From the NCBI GenBank assembly GCA_942493075.1, contig OW818681.1, positions 3,906,001 to 3,970,000 on the forward strand: DNA of 64,000 bases, in the 5' to 3' direction. Under the pieces are notes generated by a model. It searched no databases and was not told the origin of the DNA. It worked only from the letters and a program-made list of their open reading frames with translations. This DNA comes from JBBQYD01 sp942493075 (GTDB lineage Bacteria; Verrucomicrobiota; Verrucomicrobiia; Limisphaerales; UBA8199). The position numbers and the translations under genes were made by a program. The number at the start of each line of letters is the position of its first letter. Positions within the stretch are counted from its first letter, which is position 1. Below are positions 45,101-51,987 of this stretch, piece by piece.

Positions 45101-45903
45101 CCGATATCACCGAGCGCAAAAACGTGGAGATGCGCCTGATGGAAGCCAAGGAAGCACTGGCTCGGCATGCGTCAGAGCTTGAGCGAGTTGTCGATGAGCG
45201 GACTTCAACCCTGCGCGAAACTGTCCGTGAATTGGAGGCCTTTTCCTACAGCATGGTTCACGATATGCGCGCTCCTCTGCGTGCTATGAACAGTTTCGCT
45301 CTGCTGCTGCATCAAGAGTACGGCAGCCAGCTTGATGCGACTGCCCGGGGATACCTGACCCGCATATTTAGCTCAGCCGAACGCCTCGATCAGCTTATCA
45401 GGGATGTGTTGAACTACACCCATGTGTTGCGCGATCCGGCTCCCTTGACACCTGTCCGCTTGGAAGAACTCTTGCGAGAGCTTCAGACCAGCTACCCGGA
45501 GTGGGCTCCGCCCCGAGCTGACGTTCAGATCATCGCTCCGATGCCGCCGGTGCTTGGGCACGCGGCCCTGCTGGCCCAGGTCTTTTCAAACCTAGTCAGC
45601 AATGCCATCCGCTTTGTCGCTCCCGGCGTCCAACCCTGCGTCCGCATCCGGGCCGCATTGCAGGACGCCAGGGTGCGAATCAGCGTTCAGGACAATGGGA
45701 TTGGCATCCTTCCAGAGAGCCGTCACCGGATTTTTGGGATGTTCCAGCGGATTCAACCGTCCAGCGAATACGAAGGCACCGGCATTGGCCTAACCATCGT
45801 TCGCCGTGCCGTTGAGCGAATGGGGGGACTGGTCGGCTTCGATTCCGAGCCAGGCAAAGGCAGCACGTTCTGGTTGGAGCTGCCTCCGGCAGATGTCGGG
45901 TGA
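42118..45903 (+). CDS. CheB-CheR-PAS-histidine kinase fusion protein
   Basis: A 1261-residue signalling protein. ATG at 42118 follows GGGAG by seven bases; an in-frame TTG at 42076 is less likely. Order of domains: CheB methylesterase (about 30-215; VGIGASAGGLEAF, LVQHLDPNH, GVILSGTASDG); CheR methyltransferase (about 250-510; SGVDFSLYKQTTIQRRITRR, VLGCSTGQEAYSLAIAF, DLISCRNLLIYIE); a Glu-rich coiled coil (EELQASNEEVTSSNEELQSI); PAS domains; HisKA with phospho-acceptor His in FSYSMVHDMRAPLRAM; and HATPase_c (NAIRFVAPG, DNGIGI, GTGIGLTIV, GKGSTFWLELP). There is no receiver domain and no chemoreceptor or CheA gene nearby, so the role is probably a stand-alone sensor rather than classical chemotaxis. 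Confidence 0.93.
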   Translation: MKKTTRTRFELGSRKPRLPTTPPSRTGPFPVVGIGASAGGLEAFTNLLQNLPGDTGMGFVLVQHLDPNHESSLVDLLSRVTPMPVHEATDKLKLEANHVYVIPPNARIALKDGFLLLSARKKQNGAARSIDFFLESLAGDRQELAIGVILSGTASDGTAGLQAVRAGGGITFAQDDSAKFGSMPQSAIAAGCVDFVLSPQDIGRELARIAKHPYTSAKPSPAPRSGRGSVPATQEPRHQPHAEPALERLLLLLKKHSGVDFSLYKQTTIQRRITRRVVLSKSETLEAYVDSVASNSAELDSLYSDLLINVTSFFRNPEVFAALKRKVFPGFLKAPRDQPVRFWVLGCSTGQEAYSLAIAFQESCKTLTSPPKLQIFATDLNEATLEKARRGLYPKTLVHDVSPERIRRFFVEEEGGFRVSKSLRDLCVFARQNLLSDPPFSHMDLISCRNLLIYIEPASQQKIVSTFHYALNHEGCLVLGASESIGTHTNLFEPVDKKLKLFRRNPGNSPALLAPAFRRPPTDRKEPRPAASVGLAAPAIELTAQREADRLSVARFAPPAVLVDAGFQILQFRGVTAPYLQAPSGRPTNDLLKMARPELMLPLRTALNKAQKQGRPVRSENIRVDNESTSPITLEILPLNHLKDLCYLIFFEQTTPGGTDRKSTGVYQQAPEEPKNTSGAMLRRRVAELGDELTSTRDYLQSLQEQHETAIEELQASNEEVTSSNEELQSINEELETSKEELESTNEELTTVNEEMSSRNLELNRLNSDLNNLHISINTPILLLDGDLRIRRFTAQAERLFNLTSTDIGRPLAGIHHNLVFDDLESFTATVITTVAPRECEVQDKEGKWFALRVRPYLSLDNKIDGAVLVLTDIDSFKQNERKIRQARDYASAIVEAVPPLLILDPHLRVQTANGLFYETFRAKELETVGQLVYELGNGQWNIPALRRLLEEMLPKERTIHQYEVSHNFEGIGQRSMLVDARRIDHMQIIILSFSDITERKNVEMRLMEAKEALARHASELERVVDERTSTLRETVRELEAFSYSMVHDMRAPLRAMNSFALLLHQEYGSQLDATARGYLTRIFSSAERLDQLIRDVLNYTHVLRDPAPLTPVRLEELLRELQTSYPEWAPPRADVQIIAPMPPVLGHAALLAQVFSNLVSNAIRFVAPGVQPCVRIRAALQDARVRISVQDNGIGILPESRHRIFGMFQRIQPSSEYEGTGIGLTIVRRAVERMGGLVGFDSEPGKGSTFWLELPPADVG

Positions 45904-46013
45904 TCTCGCCCGTGTCTCGTTACCTTCGTCAGCAAAGACTCCGTGCACCACGGTTGACCTGGCTAGGTAAAGTGAGCTGCGGGCTGATTGGGACAGCGCC
46001 GCGAACCATTCGC

Positions 46014-46205
46014 TCAAGCAGCCACACCTAATTCGCGCTCAAGCATGTTCGCGAAAACCTTTTCCCAACGTTTCTTTTGCTGGGCCACCGGCTTGTCGGG
46101 TTCAAGACGCTTCTCCAGGCACAAACCTGAGGAGGATTCGGAGAACCGCAGGATGCGCCCGCCGTCGGCGAGCTTGAGCAGGAGCATTTCGATGCTGCGT
46201 TTCAT
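46014..46205 (-). CDS. Small hypothetical protein at the end of the toxin-antitoxin-like operon
   Basis: A 63-residue frame starting at ATG 46205, 9 bp after the stop of the preceding ORF. It is rich in charged residues (RFSESSSGLCLEKRLEP, KKRWEKVFANMLERELG) and has no signal peptide or known motif. Its tight spacing suggests that it belongs to the operon. No Shine-Dalgarno is seen, so translation may depend on coupling. Confidence 0.45.
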   Translation of the reverse strand: MKRSIEMLLLKLADGGRILRFSESSSGLCLEKRLEPDKPVAQQKKRWEKVFANMLERELGVAA

Positions 46206-46214
46206 GATGCCAAT

Positions 46215-46619
46215 CTAATCTTCAAAGCCGAAGTTTTCCAGAATTTCATTGAGACTCGCCGGAGATGCCATGCCATAGCGTGCATGAGCCGCCCGGGCAG
46301 ACTCCTCAAAATCACTTTCGTTAAGTTCCATAACCGATTCAGGCGGGTTCTCGGCTGCAACAGTCGCTGCTTCCAGAACCTCATGGTAAAGCGACACCGA
46401 CAACTCCGCGTCATCCATTCCCTCGCGCAACACAATATGGAACTGTTTGCCCCGAATGAGGGTTTGAGCCGCTGCTGGGCGTCCAAGCGGATCCAGTAAC
46501 GACTGTGATGAGAGTCGGACCTCGACGATCGAAAACCCGCCAGGCAAAGCAATTCTGCAAAATTGTGCCAAATTCAGCACGCATGCATTCTGGAAGAGTT
46601 GGCGCTGCCCTTCAAGCAA
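46215..46619 (-). CDS. Hypothetical protein with HExxE motif in the toxin-antitoxin-like operon
   Basis: A 134-residue acidic protein, third in a tightly packed operon. The frame begins at TTG 46619, 7 bp after the zeta-toxin stop; no ATG near the front is in frame. The centre contains DAELSVSLYHEVLEAATVA, a His-Glu-x-x-Glu arrangement reminiscent of zincin-like helices, and the C-terminus is Glu/Asp-rich (NESDFEESARAAHARYG). I do not recognise the family. A metal-binding or antitoxin-like accessory role is possible but unproven. Confidence 0.55.
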   Translation of the reverse strand: MLEGQRQLFQNACVLNLAQFCRIALPGGFSIVEVRLSSQSLLDPLGRPAAAQTLIRGKQFHIVLREGMDDAELSVSLYHEVLEAATVAAENPPESVMELNESDFEESARAAHARYGMASPASLNEILENFGFED

Positions 46620-46625
46620 GATGCA

Positions 46626-47240
46626 TTAGGAAAGAGCCTTCAACCAGGAGGGATCCGGATCTTTCAACAGCACAGCTTTGCCGTTCGCGTAGGTGGCCAC
46701 GTGACGGAATGGAACGTTCAAGTCAGCGTTGTCGAAAATTAAAACGCACGGCAGTTCGCGGATGCCTTTTGCCAGGTTTGTGAGGGTGCGCGGAAAGCGT
46801 TCCACCAGTTTCTCTGTTGGCACATCATGCCCTCCCTGCGAAACTCGCATGGCCACACGTTGCTCGGACATCTCGGCACTGGCGATGCCCACGAAGCATA
46901 GGACAACGGCATATCCCGATTCGGCAGCTTGCTTGAGAAAGCTCAACTTGTCGCCCACAGGGTCGGAGAATACCGTCTCCATGATGAAGCTCTCGCGTTG
47001 GCTCACGAGTTCCTTCCGGAGCGCTGTAATCATTCGGGCGGCCTCGTAAGCGTCCACCTCCAACTCCCGTGCCATGACGTCAGCGTTGAGAAATCGCAGG
47101 CCGGTTGATTTGAGATGCGACTCAAAGAAAGTAGTTTTCCCGGCACCGTTGGAACCCGCGATCGCCACGATTATTGGACGGCGGTCGAGATACTCAATCC
47201 ATGGAGTCGCCGGTTTGGGACCGCGTTGTCCTCGTTTCAC
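46626..47240 (-). CDS. Zeta-toxin-like P-loop kinase
   Basis: A 204-residue P-loop protein. Walker A is IAGSNGAGKTTF at about residues 29-40, followed by LRFLNADVMARELEVDAYEAARM and SFIMETVFSD. This is the arrangement of the zeta-toxin/PezT family, which phosphorylates UDP-N-acetylglucosamine. The GTG start overlaps the upstream antitoxin stop by 4 bp (GTGA). In classical epsilon-zeta modules the antitoxin is epsilon or PezA; here the partner is a ParD-like protein, an unusual pairing. A non-toxic kinase role cannot be excluded. Confidence 0.8.
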   Translation of the reverse strand: MKRGQRGPKPATPWIEYLDRRPIIVAIAGSNGAGKTTFFESHLKSTGLRFLNADVMARELEVDAYEAARMITALRKELVSQRESFIMETVFSDPVGDKLSFLKQAAESGYAVVLCFVGIASAEMSEQRVAMRVSQGGHDVPTEKLVERFPRTLTNLAKGIRELPCVLIFDNADLNVPFRHVATYANGKAVLLKDPDPSWLKALS

Positions 47241-47614
47241 CGTTTTGCCCTTTTGACCGGCTGAAACTCACGGTTGACGAAGCGCCCAATAGTGCGCTTG
47301 CCGTTTGATTCAATGCGAACCAACAATCCAGGTGCATCGGCAGGCTCGTAATGCGGATACGGGCGGGTTTTGAGATGCTCGGCGACGCGCTGCCGGCCCT
47401 CCGGTGAATCCACCGAGCGGAGGCATTCTGAAAGTGATTTAGCATCTCCGGCGCGGCGCAGAGCCAAGGCCTTGTCTCCGCGCAAAAGCGGTTCGATAGC
47501 GCGACCCAGCCTGGCCCAGAACTCAATCTGGCCTGCAATGGACCTTTCTGCGACTTCTCCCGTGAGTCGGGCGTCGAGAGCCAAGGTGTCAGAAATCTTA
47601 ACCGGTTGACCCAT
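47237..47614 (-). CDS. ParD-like antitoxin
   Basis: A 125-residue protein whose N-terminus (GQPVKISDTLALDARLTGEVAERSIAGQIEFWARLGRAIEPLL) matches the ParD-like antitoxin family, with a ribbon-helix-helix DNA-binding segment. The C-terminal half (PHYEPADAPGLLVRIESNGKRTIGRFVNREFQPV) probably contacts its partner. It is first in a four-gene operon and directly abuts a promoter containing a perfect dyad, which fits autoregulation. Confidence 0.8.
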   Translation of the reverse strand: MGQPVKISDTLALDARLTGEVAERSIAGQIEFWARLGRAIEPLLRGDKALALRRAGDAKSLSECLRSVDSPEGRQRVAEHLKTRPYPHYEPADAPGLLVRIESNGKRTIGRFVNREFQPVKRAKR

Positions 47615-47620
47615 GAATAG

Positions 47621-47649
47621 AGGGTAGCAAAACGCTACCCAATTGTCAA
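47621..47649 (-). promoter_or_regulatory. Promoter with embedded operator for the ParD/zeta operon
   Basis: On the minus strand TTGACA (47644-47649) and TACCCT (47621-47626) are spaced by 17 bp. The perfect dyad GGGTAGC-AAAAC-GCTACCC (47622-47640) covers the spacer and -10 box and is a natural operator for the antitoxin. The predicted transcription start is within a base or so of the ATG at 47614, which implies a leaderless mRNA. Confidence 0.7.
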
Positions 47650-47935
47650 AACGCCAGGGAATAACCCCGAAGCGGAGAGGAATCCCTTATCTTCGCTGAT
47701 CTTCGCACCTACGCCAATTAGCGGAGGCCCTTAGAAAACAATCTGTTCTTACCGGCAAGGCTGACGGGTTCTGGACCGATTGCGCTGGGTTCGGAGGAAT
47801 GCTCCCTCCTGCTGCTTGTAAAGCCCCAGCGAAGAAACCTCTGGAACCGAGGATCGTTCTGGATCTTTTCGACCATCCCAGGCGTTCTTTTTTGGTTTGG
47901 GCGTCGTTGCGAGTCGCTCTTCGAGTTCGCACTCG

Positions 47936-48180
47936 TTGACCGCCGGATCCTCAATCCCAGAGGGATTGCGCCTCAAAGCCCATGGTTGCGACGCGCTCGG
48001 TCGCTACCATGGGTTGGCAGAAGAAATGATCCTCCTCTCTTTTGTGCATTCGGTTTTGCGCGGTGAGGCGCCAAACCGAATGCACAAAAGAGTATGAGTT
48101 TTTATTGTTGTTCACCCAGGGTGGCGGCCTGGCGGCCTTACCCTGGGCTAGTTGCGTTCCGTCCTTTCAGGACTCCGGAT
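47936..48180. repeat. Cluster of palindromic REP-like repeats
   Basis: Three stems lie head to tail: CCCATGGTTGCGAC / GTCGCTACCATGGG around a 7-base loop (47979-48013, one mismatch), the long inverted repeat at 48037-48092, and CCCAGGGT...ACCCTGGG (48115-48147), followed by GTCCT-TTC-AGGAC near 48160. AATCCCAGAGGGATTG at 47952-47967 is another short stem. They lie between the toxin operon and the C39-like gene. No protein is supported in 47650-48237. Confidence 0.65.
48037..48092. repeat. 25-bp near-perfect inverted repeat
   Basis: Arms 48037-48061 and 48068-48092 pair with one mismatch around the 6-base loop GGTGAG. The arms begin with CTCTTTTGTGCATTCGG. The stem is much longer than a typical terminator and is not followed by a T-run. 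It may be a transposon-derived miniature element or a structured RNA. Confidence 0.85.
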
Positions 48181-48237
48181 AGTTTAGATTAGCGCAGATC
48201 ATTGTGGATCAGCGGTTCAATTCTTTCCCACGTGTTG

Positions 48238-48411
48238 CTACTCGCAAAACACCAGCGAGGAGGAGGCTGCCTCCTCCCGCTGGGTTTTCTTCGGGGCCTT
48301 GGCCTTGCGGGGTTCCGGAAAAAAGAAGGTTTCCGAGAACACCAGCATCCGGCGAAGCCCCTTGGGCAGGAGACGGTAATCGCCCCTGCCTATCACGCTT
48401 CTATTTTTCAT
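48238..48411 (-). CDS. 57-residue small protein with strong ribosome binding site
   Basis: A short frame in an otherwise gene-free gap. ATG at 48411 is preceded by AGAAAGGAAAC, an excellent Shine-Dalgarno with 4-5 bases spacing. The product is basic (MKNRSVIGRGDYRLLPKGLR), has a hydrophobic centre (MLVFSETFFF) and then a Lys-rich and Ser-rich tail (PRKAKAPKKTQREEAASSS). It ends at TAG 48238. I do not recognise a family. It might be part of a small mobile unit, since it sits beside a repeat cluster. Confidence 0.55.
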   Translation of the reverse strand: MKNRSVIGRGDYRLLPKGLRRMLVFSETFFFPEPRKAKAPKKTQREEAASSSLVFCE

Positions 48412-48571
48412 GTTTCCTTTCTACTAAAGTGGTGGCTTGGGTCCAGGGGTGCGGGACACCTGTCCCAACAGGTTGGGATTCTTACCCTACTCGCGGGTGG
48501 CCTGCCGAGCCGTAGCTCAGCGCGGAGGCTGGCGCCCCGGTCAGGATTGGACTGAGACGAAGCTCAATCTA

Positions 48572-49378
48572 TCAATCGAGCTGCATGAAGAAGCCGGTGA
48601 ACGTGTACCTGTCCAGCAGCGCGGATTTGGAGAGCACAAGCTTGCCTTCCAGGGGATCTCCCACGATGACTTTGTCATCTGCCTGGCCCAGGATGGTGAT
48701 GAAGTGTCCCGAGTTACCAAAGTTTGAGAGCCGAACGCCGGCAATCGAAGGAAATGGCCAAGGCATGCTCGGGTCCGCATTAAAGTGGAACCGCACCTTG
48801 ACCCCACGTTGCCGCAAAGCCCGTACGAGATACCAGTTCTCGGTGCCGCTGCGCGATGTAAACGATGCTTGCGCGATTTCCTTCTCAGTCGCTGGTTTGC
48901 CAAGTTGACGCAAGAGCGTGCTTGCACATGCGGGGCCACACGATGACTCGGAGGTCTGGAGACAGACTCCTTCCGACCAGCGATCCTGAAACGCGCTCCA
49001 TCGGGGTGGGCGCAGGATCGGTTTGGCGTAGGGGACCAAGAGCCCAAGGATCAGTGCCCCCGGAAAGAACCAGCGGCCTGCGATACGGCGAAAGTGTGAG
49101 TTTGAGGAGTATCGTCCGTTCAGAAGGCCAGCCAGGAAGCCTGCTCCGCCAGCGGTCAGTTCAGTATAGGGCCACACACGGAACTGGTACAGCCAGAGAG
49201 GTTCGTTGAAAACCTTCAGGTAGTAGGCGGCGAAAGCAACCGCCGGGACGGAGGCCAGAACGCCCGCCCCAACCACGAACCAGAATTGAAGCCGGTCTTT
49301 CAACCTGGGTGCCAGCCGGGTGCCGACGCCAAAGAGCGTCAGCGCTACAAGCAGGGTTGGAATGAGCCAGTAATTCAT
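48572..49378 (-). CDS. Membrane-anchored C39-like cysteine peptidase
   Basis: A 268-residue protein from ATG 49378; an in-frame TTG at 49423 would add 15 residues. Residues 1-125 have about four transmembrane helices (YWLIPTLLVALTLFGVG, FWFVVGAGVLASVPAVAFAAYYL, GGAGFLAGLLNG, FFPGALILGLLVPYA). The remainder is a C39-like papain-fold domain with QTSESSCGPACASTLL (catalytic Cys), GHFITILGQADD (His) and VGDPLEGKLVLS (Asp). C39 domains usually process bacteriocin leader peptides within ABC exporters; here there is no ABC part and no obvious substrate gene. The 57-residue ORF downstream lacks a clear double-glycine leader. Confidence 0.78.
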   Translation of the reverse strand: MNYWLIPTLLVALTLFGVGTRLAPRLKDRLQFWFVVGAGVLASVPAVAFAAYYLKVFNEPLWLYQFRVWPYTELTAGGAGFLAGLLNGRYSSNSHFRRIAGRWFFPGALILGLLVPYAKPILRPPRWSAFQDRWSEGVCLQTSESSCGPACASTLLRQLGKPATEKEIAQASFTSRSGTENWYLVRALRQRGVKVRFHFNADPSMPWPFPSIAGVRLSNFGNSGHFITILGQADDKVIVGDPLEGKLVLSKSALLDRYTFTGFFMQLD

Positions 49379-49448
49379 GGAACGCCAATGGTTCGATTGT
49401 GCCTGAACATGTTCCTTCTTCAACGATGGAAACAGTGAGCATGTGCGC

Positions 49449-50069
49449 TCAAGCCTTTCGAGGATTCACAAATCCCCAGCGGCCGCCGTAGTAGATCCGC
49501 TCGTGACGTTCCTGGGCGAACGAGGGGTTGATAAACTGCGGCGGCCGTTTGAAATGCTCGTAAGCCAGGCGTAACTGAAGAGACGCTTCAATCGGATCCA
49601 TGCCGCCTGTTCCAGTGCCAAGCCCTGGACACGCTAATGAGTCAATGGTTCGCTTGCCGGAGCGATTGTGCCGGTGAACAGCCGTCAAAGCAGCCCACAT
49701 CGCGAGATAGACGTGATCTGTGCCTTGGATGTTCATCGGCACACACATTGTAGGCGCGTGCGCAACAAAAGGGTGCCCCTCATGGTCCGTCGGAATAATG
49801 ATGCAGGTTCCGACGGGTTGCTCGCCCAGAAAATCCTCCAGAATCTGCTTCTGGATTCGCTCCATCAAGGAGCGACCAAAGAATCTCACCACGGCCAGAT
49901 CCATACCGGCGTCCATCAGACCAAACGAGTTGCCCGCGGTTATAACGCAATCGAAAGACGGCAGGTCTTCGAAGCGCCCACAAACAATCTGCACCTCAGG
50001 ATGAGCCCGAAACTGCCATTGTGCCACGTCGCAGAATTCCTTACCTCTGTCTGCAATAATAAGCCTCAT
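49449..50069 (-). CDS. Macro-domain protein
   Basis: A 206-residue protein beginning at ATG 50069, with AAAGG nine bases upstream. CVITAGNSFGLMDAGMDLAVVRFFG corresponds to the macro-domain ADP-ribose loop, and SLACPGLGTGTGGMDPIEASLQLRLAYEHF to the second glycine-rich loop and last helix. Macro domains bind or hydrolyse ADP-ribose derivatives, and related proteins occur in phage and defence loci. No ADP-ribosyltransferase is visible next to it. Confidence 0.8.
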   Translation of the reverse strand: MRLIIADRGKEFCDVAQWQFRAHPEVQIVCGRFEDLPSFDCVITAGNSFGLMDAGMDLAVVRFFGRSLMERIQKQILEDFLGEQPVGTCIIIPTDHEGHPFVAHAPTMCVPMNIQGTDHVYLAMWAALTAVHRHNRSGKRTIDSLACPGLGTGTGGMDPIEASLQLRLAYEHFKRPPQFINPSFAQERHERIYYGGRWGFVNPRKA

Positions 50070-50446
50070 AGTGACCTTTCCAAACAACTGGAGAGACTGC
50101 GCTCCTGCAGTGTCTTAAGAGCAGGGGCTAAATGCGGGAACTTGGCAGACAACCTATTGGCCTCGCTGATGTCTCTGGACCGTTGGCCCGTTTCGGCATT
50201 AACGACGCTCGATGAGTATTGCCATCTCTATCGTTCATTTTCCTGACACTCCCATCCCCTAGCATGACTAATTCCCGTATTTAGGCGCACCAGGTTTCAC
50301 GTGATCAGCTTGACAAAAATTTCAACAAAAGCGAACGAAAAATCCAAGCCGGCGGCACGCTCACCGGCTCTGTTCTCGAGCTCTGAAAGAGCGGCAACCC
50401 ACTAGCCCAGCAGCGGTGTTGGATTTGCAAGTATTTTTTTGTTATT
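50070..50446. other. Gap between the macro-domain gene and the IS110 transposase
   Basis: About 375 bp without a supported gene. It probably includes the promoter of the macro-domain gene near 50090 and the right end of the IS110 element near 50270-50446. IS110 elements lack long terminal inverted repeats, so the border cannot be fixed by eye. Confidence 0.4.
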
Positions 50447-51400
50447 TTAAGCTTTCTTTTCCTGAAGAGCGGCCTGGCTGGAAAGCGCTTTGAGTAGATG
50501 ATTCATATAGATGACGAGCTTTCGCATCACCGCTGTGAGTGCCACCTTTTTGAGTTTTCCTTTGGCGACTAATCGCATGTAAAACTCACGCAGTATCGGA
50601 TTGCACCGCGCGACGCTTAAGGAGCTCATATAAAGAGCCGTGCGCACTTCGGGGCGACCGCCACCGATGCAGCGCACACCTTTCATGGTGCCGCTCTCGC
50701 GAGTCCAGGGTGCGAGTCCCGCCAATGCTGCCACCTGCTGCCGGTTTAACTGTCCTAACTCTGGCATATGGGTGAGCACCATTAAAGCAGTTCGCCTGCC
50801 GACCCCCTCAATGGCATCCAGAGTTTCAACGCGTTGCTTGAGTGCTGGGTCGCTGTCGGTTAACTGCATAAGTTCAGCTTCAGCCTTTTGAATTTGCTCC
50901 CGGTAATGTTCAACTAAGGCTTGGTGCTGTTGGCGGACGAAGGGGCTACTGTGGTGCTCAGCTTGAGTTTTGGCGATAGCTTGAGCGTCGACGAGTTGTG
51001 TGAGCCATTGGGTCAAGGCGGCCAACTGGCCTTGGACCTCGGAGACCGGCGGGGTGGGTGCGGGTTGATAGCGCTTGCCAAAGTCGGAGAGCATTGAGGC
51101 ATCAATGGCGTCGGTCTTAGCGCGTTGGCCTTTCGCTTGAGCGGAGGCTCGCGCCTGGGCTGGATTGACCACTGATACCAGGAGATTGGCTTTGTGCAAA
51201 CTCGAAACCAGATCGCGTTCATAGCCACCAGTCGCTTCACAGATGACGTGGGCGCCAGAAATGGCTTGGAGCTTCTTGCACAAATCATTTAGGCCCTTAG
51301 GAGAATTGCGGAACTCGATTTGCGAGCCCGGAAGATCGACTTGAAGGGTTGCTTTGGCGACGTCTATGCCGATGTAAACAGGATTGACGAGTATGCTCAT
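50447..51400 (-). mobile_element. IS110-family transposase
   Basis: A 317-residue DEDD transposase. The RuvC-like catalytic part shows VYIGIDVAKATLQVDL, HVICEATGGYERDL and KGQRAKTDAIDASMLSDFG, giving the D-E-D-D acidic residues. The C-terminal Tnp_20 domain has LDAIEGVGRRTALMVLTHMP, VAALAGLAPWTRESGTMKG and GGRPEVRTALYMSSL, with the conserved serine of this family. ATG at 51400 gives the normal N-terminus; an upstream extension to 51499 is not protein-like. The gene appears intact. IS110 enzymes use a structured bridge RNA encoded next to the gene. Confidence 0.92.
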
Positions 51401-51577
51401 AATAATTGGGACTGATAGTGAAGCATGTTCTAACTCAGCCTTACAATACGAGCTATCGGTCGAGACCAACGCTCTTGCAGCGGTTCGAGTTTGGAGCAAC
51501 GGCGCGTGCGGTTCACGCTGGGCTTCGGACTGGTGTTGAACATCGTCCGAGGGCTAGACGAACTCGCACGCGCCACC

Positions 51578-51600
51578 ACTGCCCCGTGCGCCGGGGCAGT
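51578..51600. repeat. Perfect palindrome beside IS110
   Basis: ACTGCCCCG-TGCGC-CGGGGCAGT, a 9-5-9 perfect inverted repeat 180 bp upstream of the IS110 transposase start, within a stretch without genes. Confidence 0.75.
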
Positions 51601-51700
51601 AGATTCAATATCTTGCATGAGCAAGAAAGCATAAGTAGAAAACAAAGCACACCCAAACCGGCAAGCTGTGCCCTGATTGGGAATGAAGAATCGGGCAACA

Positions 51701-51761
51701 TTCAGCGGCGCTCTTTCACTGCGTCTCGCTACGCTCGCCTTAGTGAAAGAGCGCCGCTGAA
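51701..51761. repeat. 20-bp perfect inverted repeat upstream of IS110
   Basis: TTCAGCGGCGCTCTTTCACT (51701-51720) pairs perfectly with 51742-51761 across a 21-base loop that is itself partly self-complementary (GTCTCGCTACGCTCG). The region 51401-51987 holds no credible protein. The stem could be an IS110 target (REP-like) or belong to an RNA element. Confidence 0.85.
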
Positions 51762-51987
51762 CCCATCCTGACAGCCGACCGGGAACAGCAGGATAAACTG
51801 TGATGTCATGCATGAAGTAGAACATATAAGGGCCAGGCCGTCAGGCCGCCGCCCTGTACTGAAATGCAAGGGAATCACAGTTGTCCGACAGTTAGAAGCG
51901 GAAACTGAGCGTTCTCAAATGAGCCCCTGTTCTTGTTTCCCAGACTGCGCGTGATTACATTGCTTTTTTAGATCAGAGCTGCTGATC

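Noticed and set aside
46202..46552. Alternative 116-codon minus-strand frame overlapping the HExxE gene
   Set aside because: Its product is Arg/Ser/Trp-rich without structure, while the other frame has a protein-like acidic composition and fits the operon spacing.
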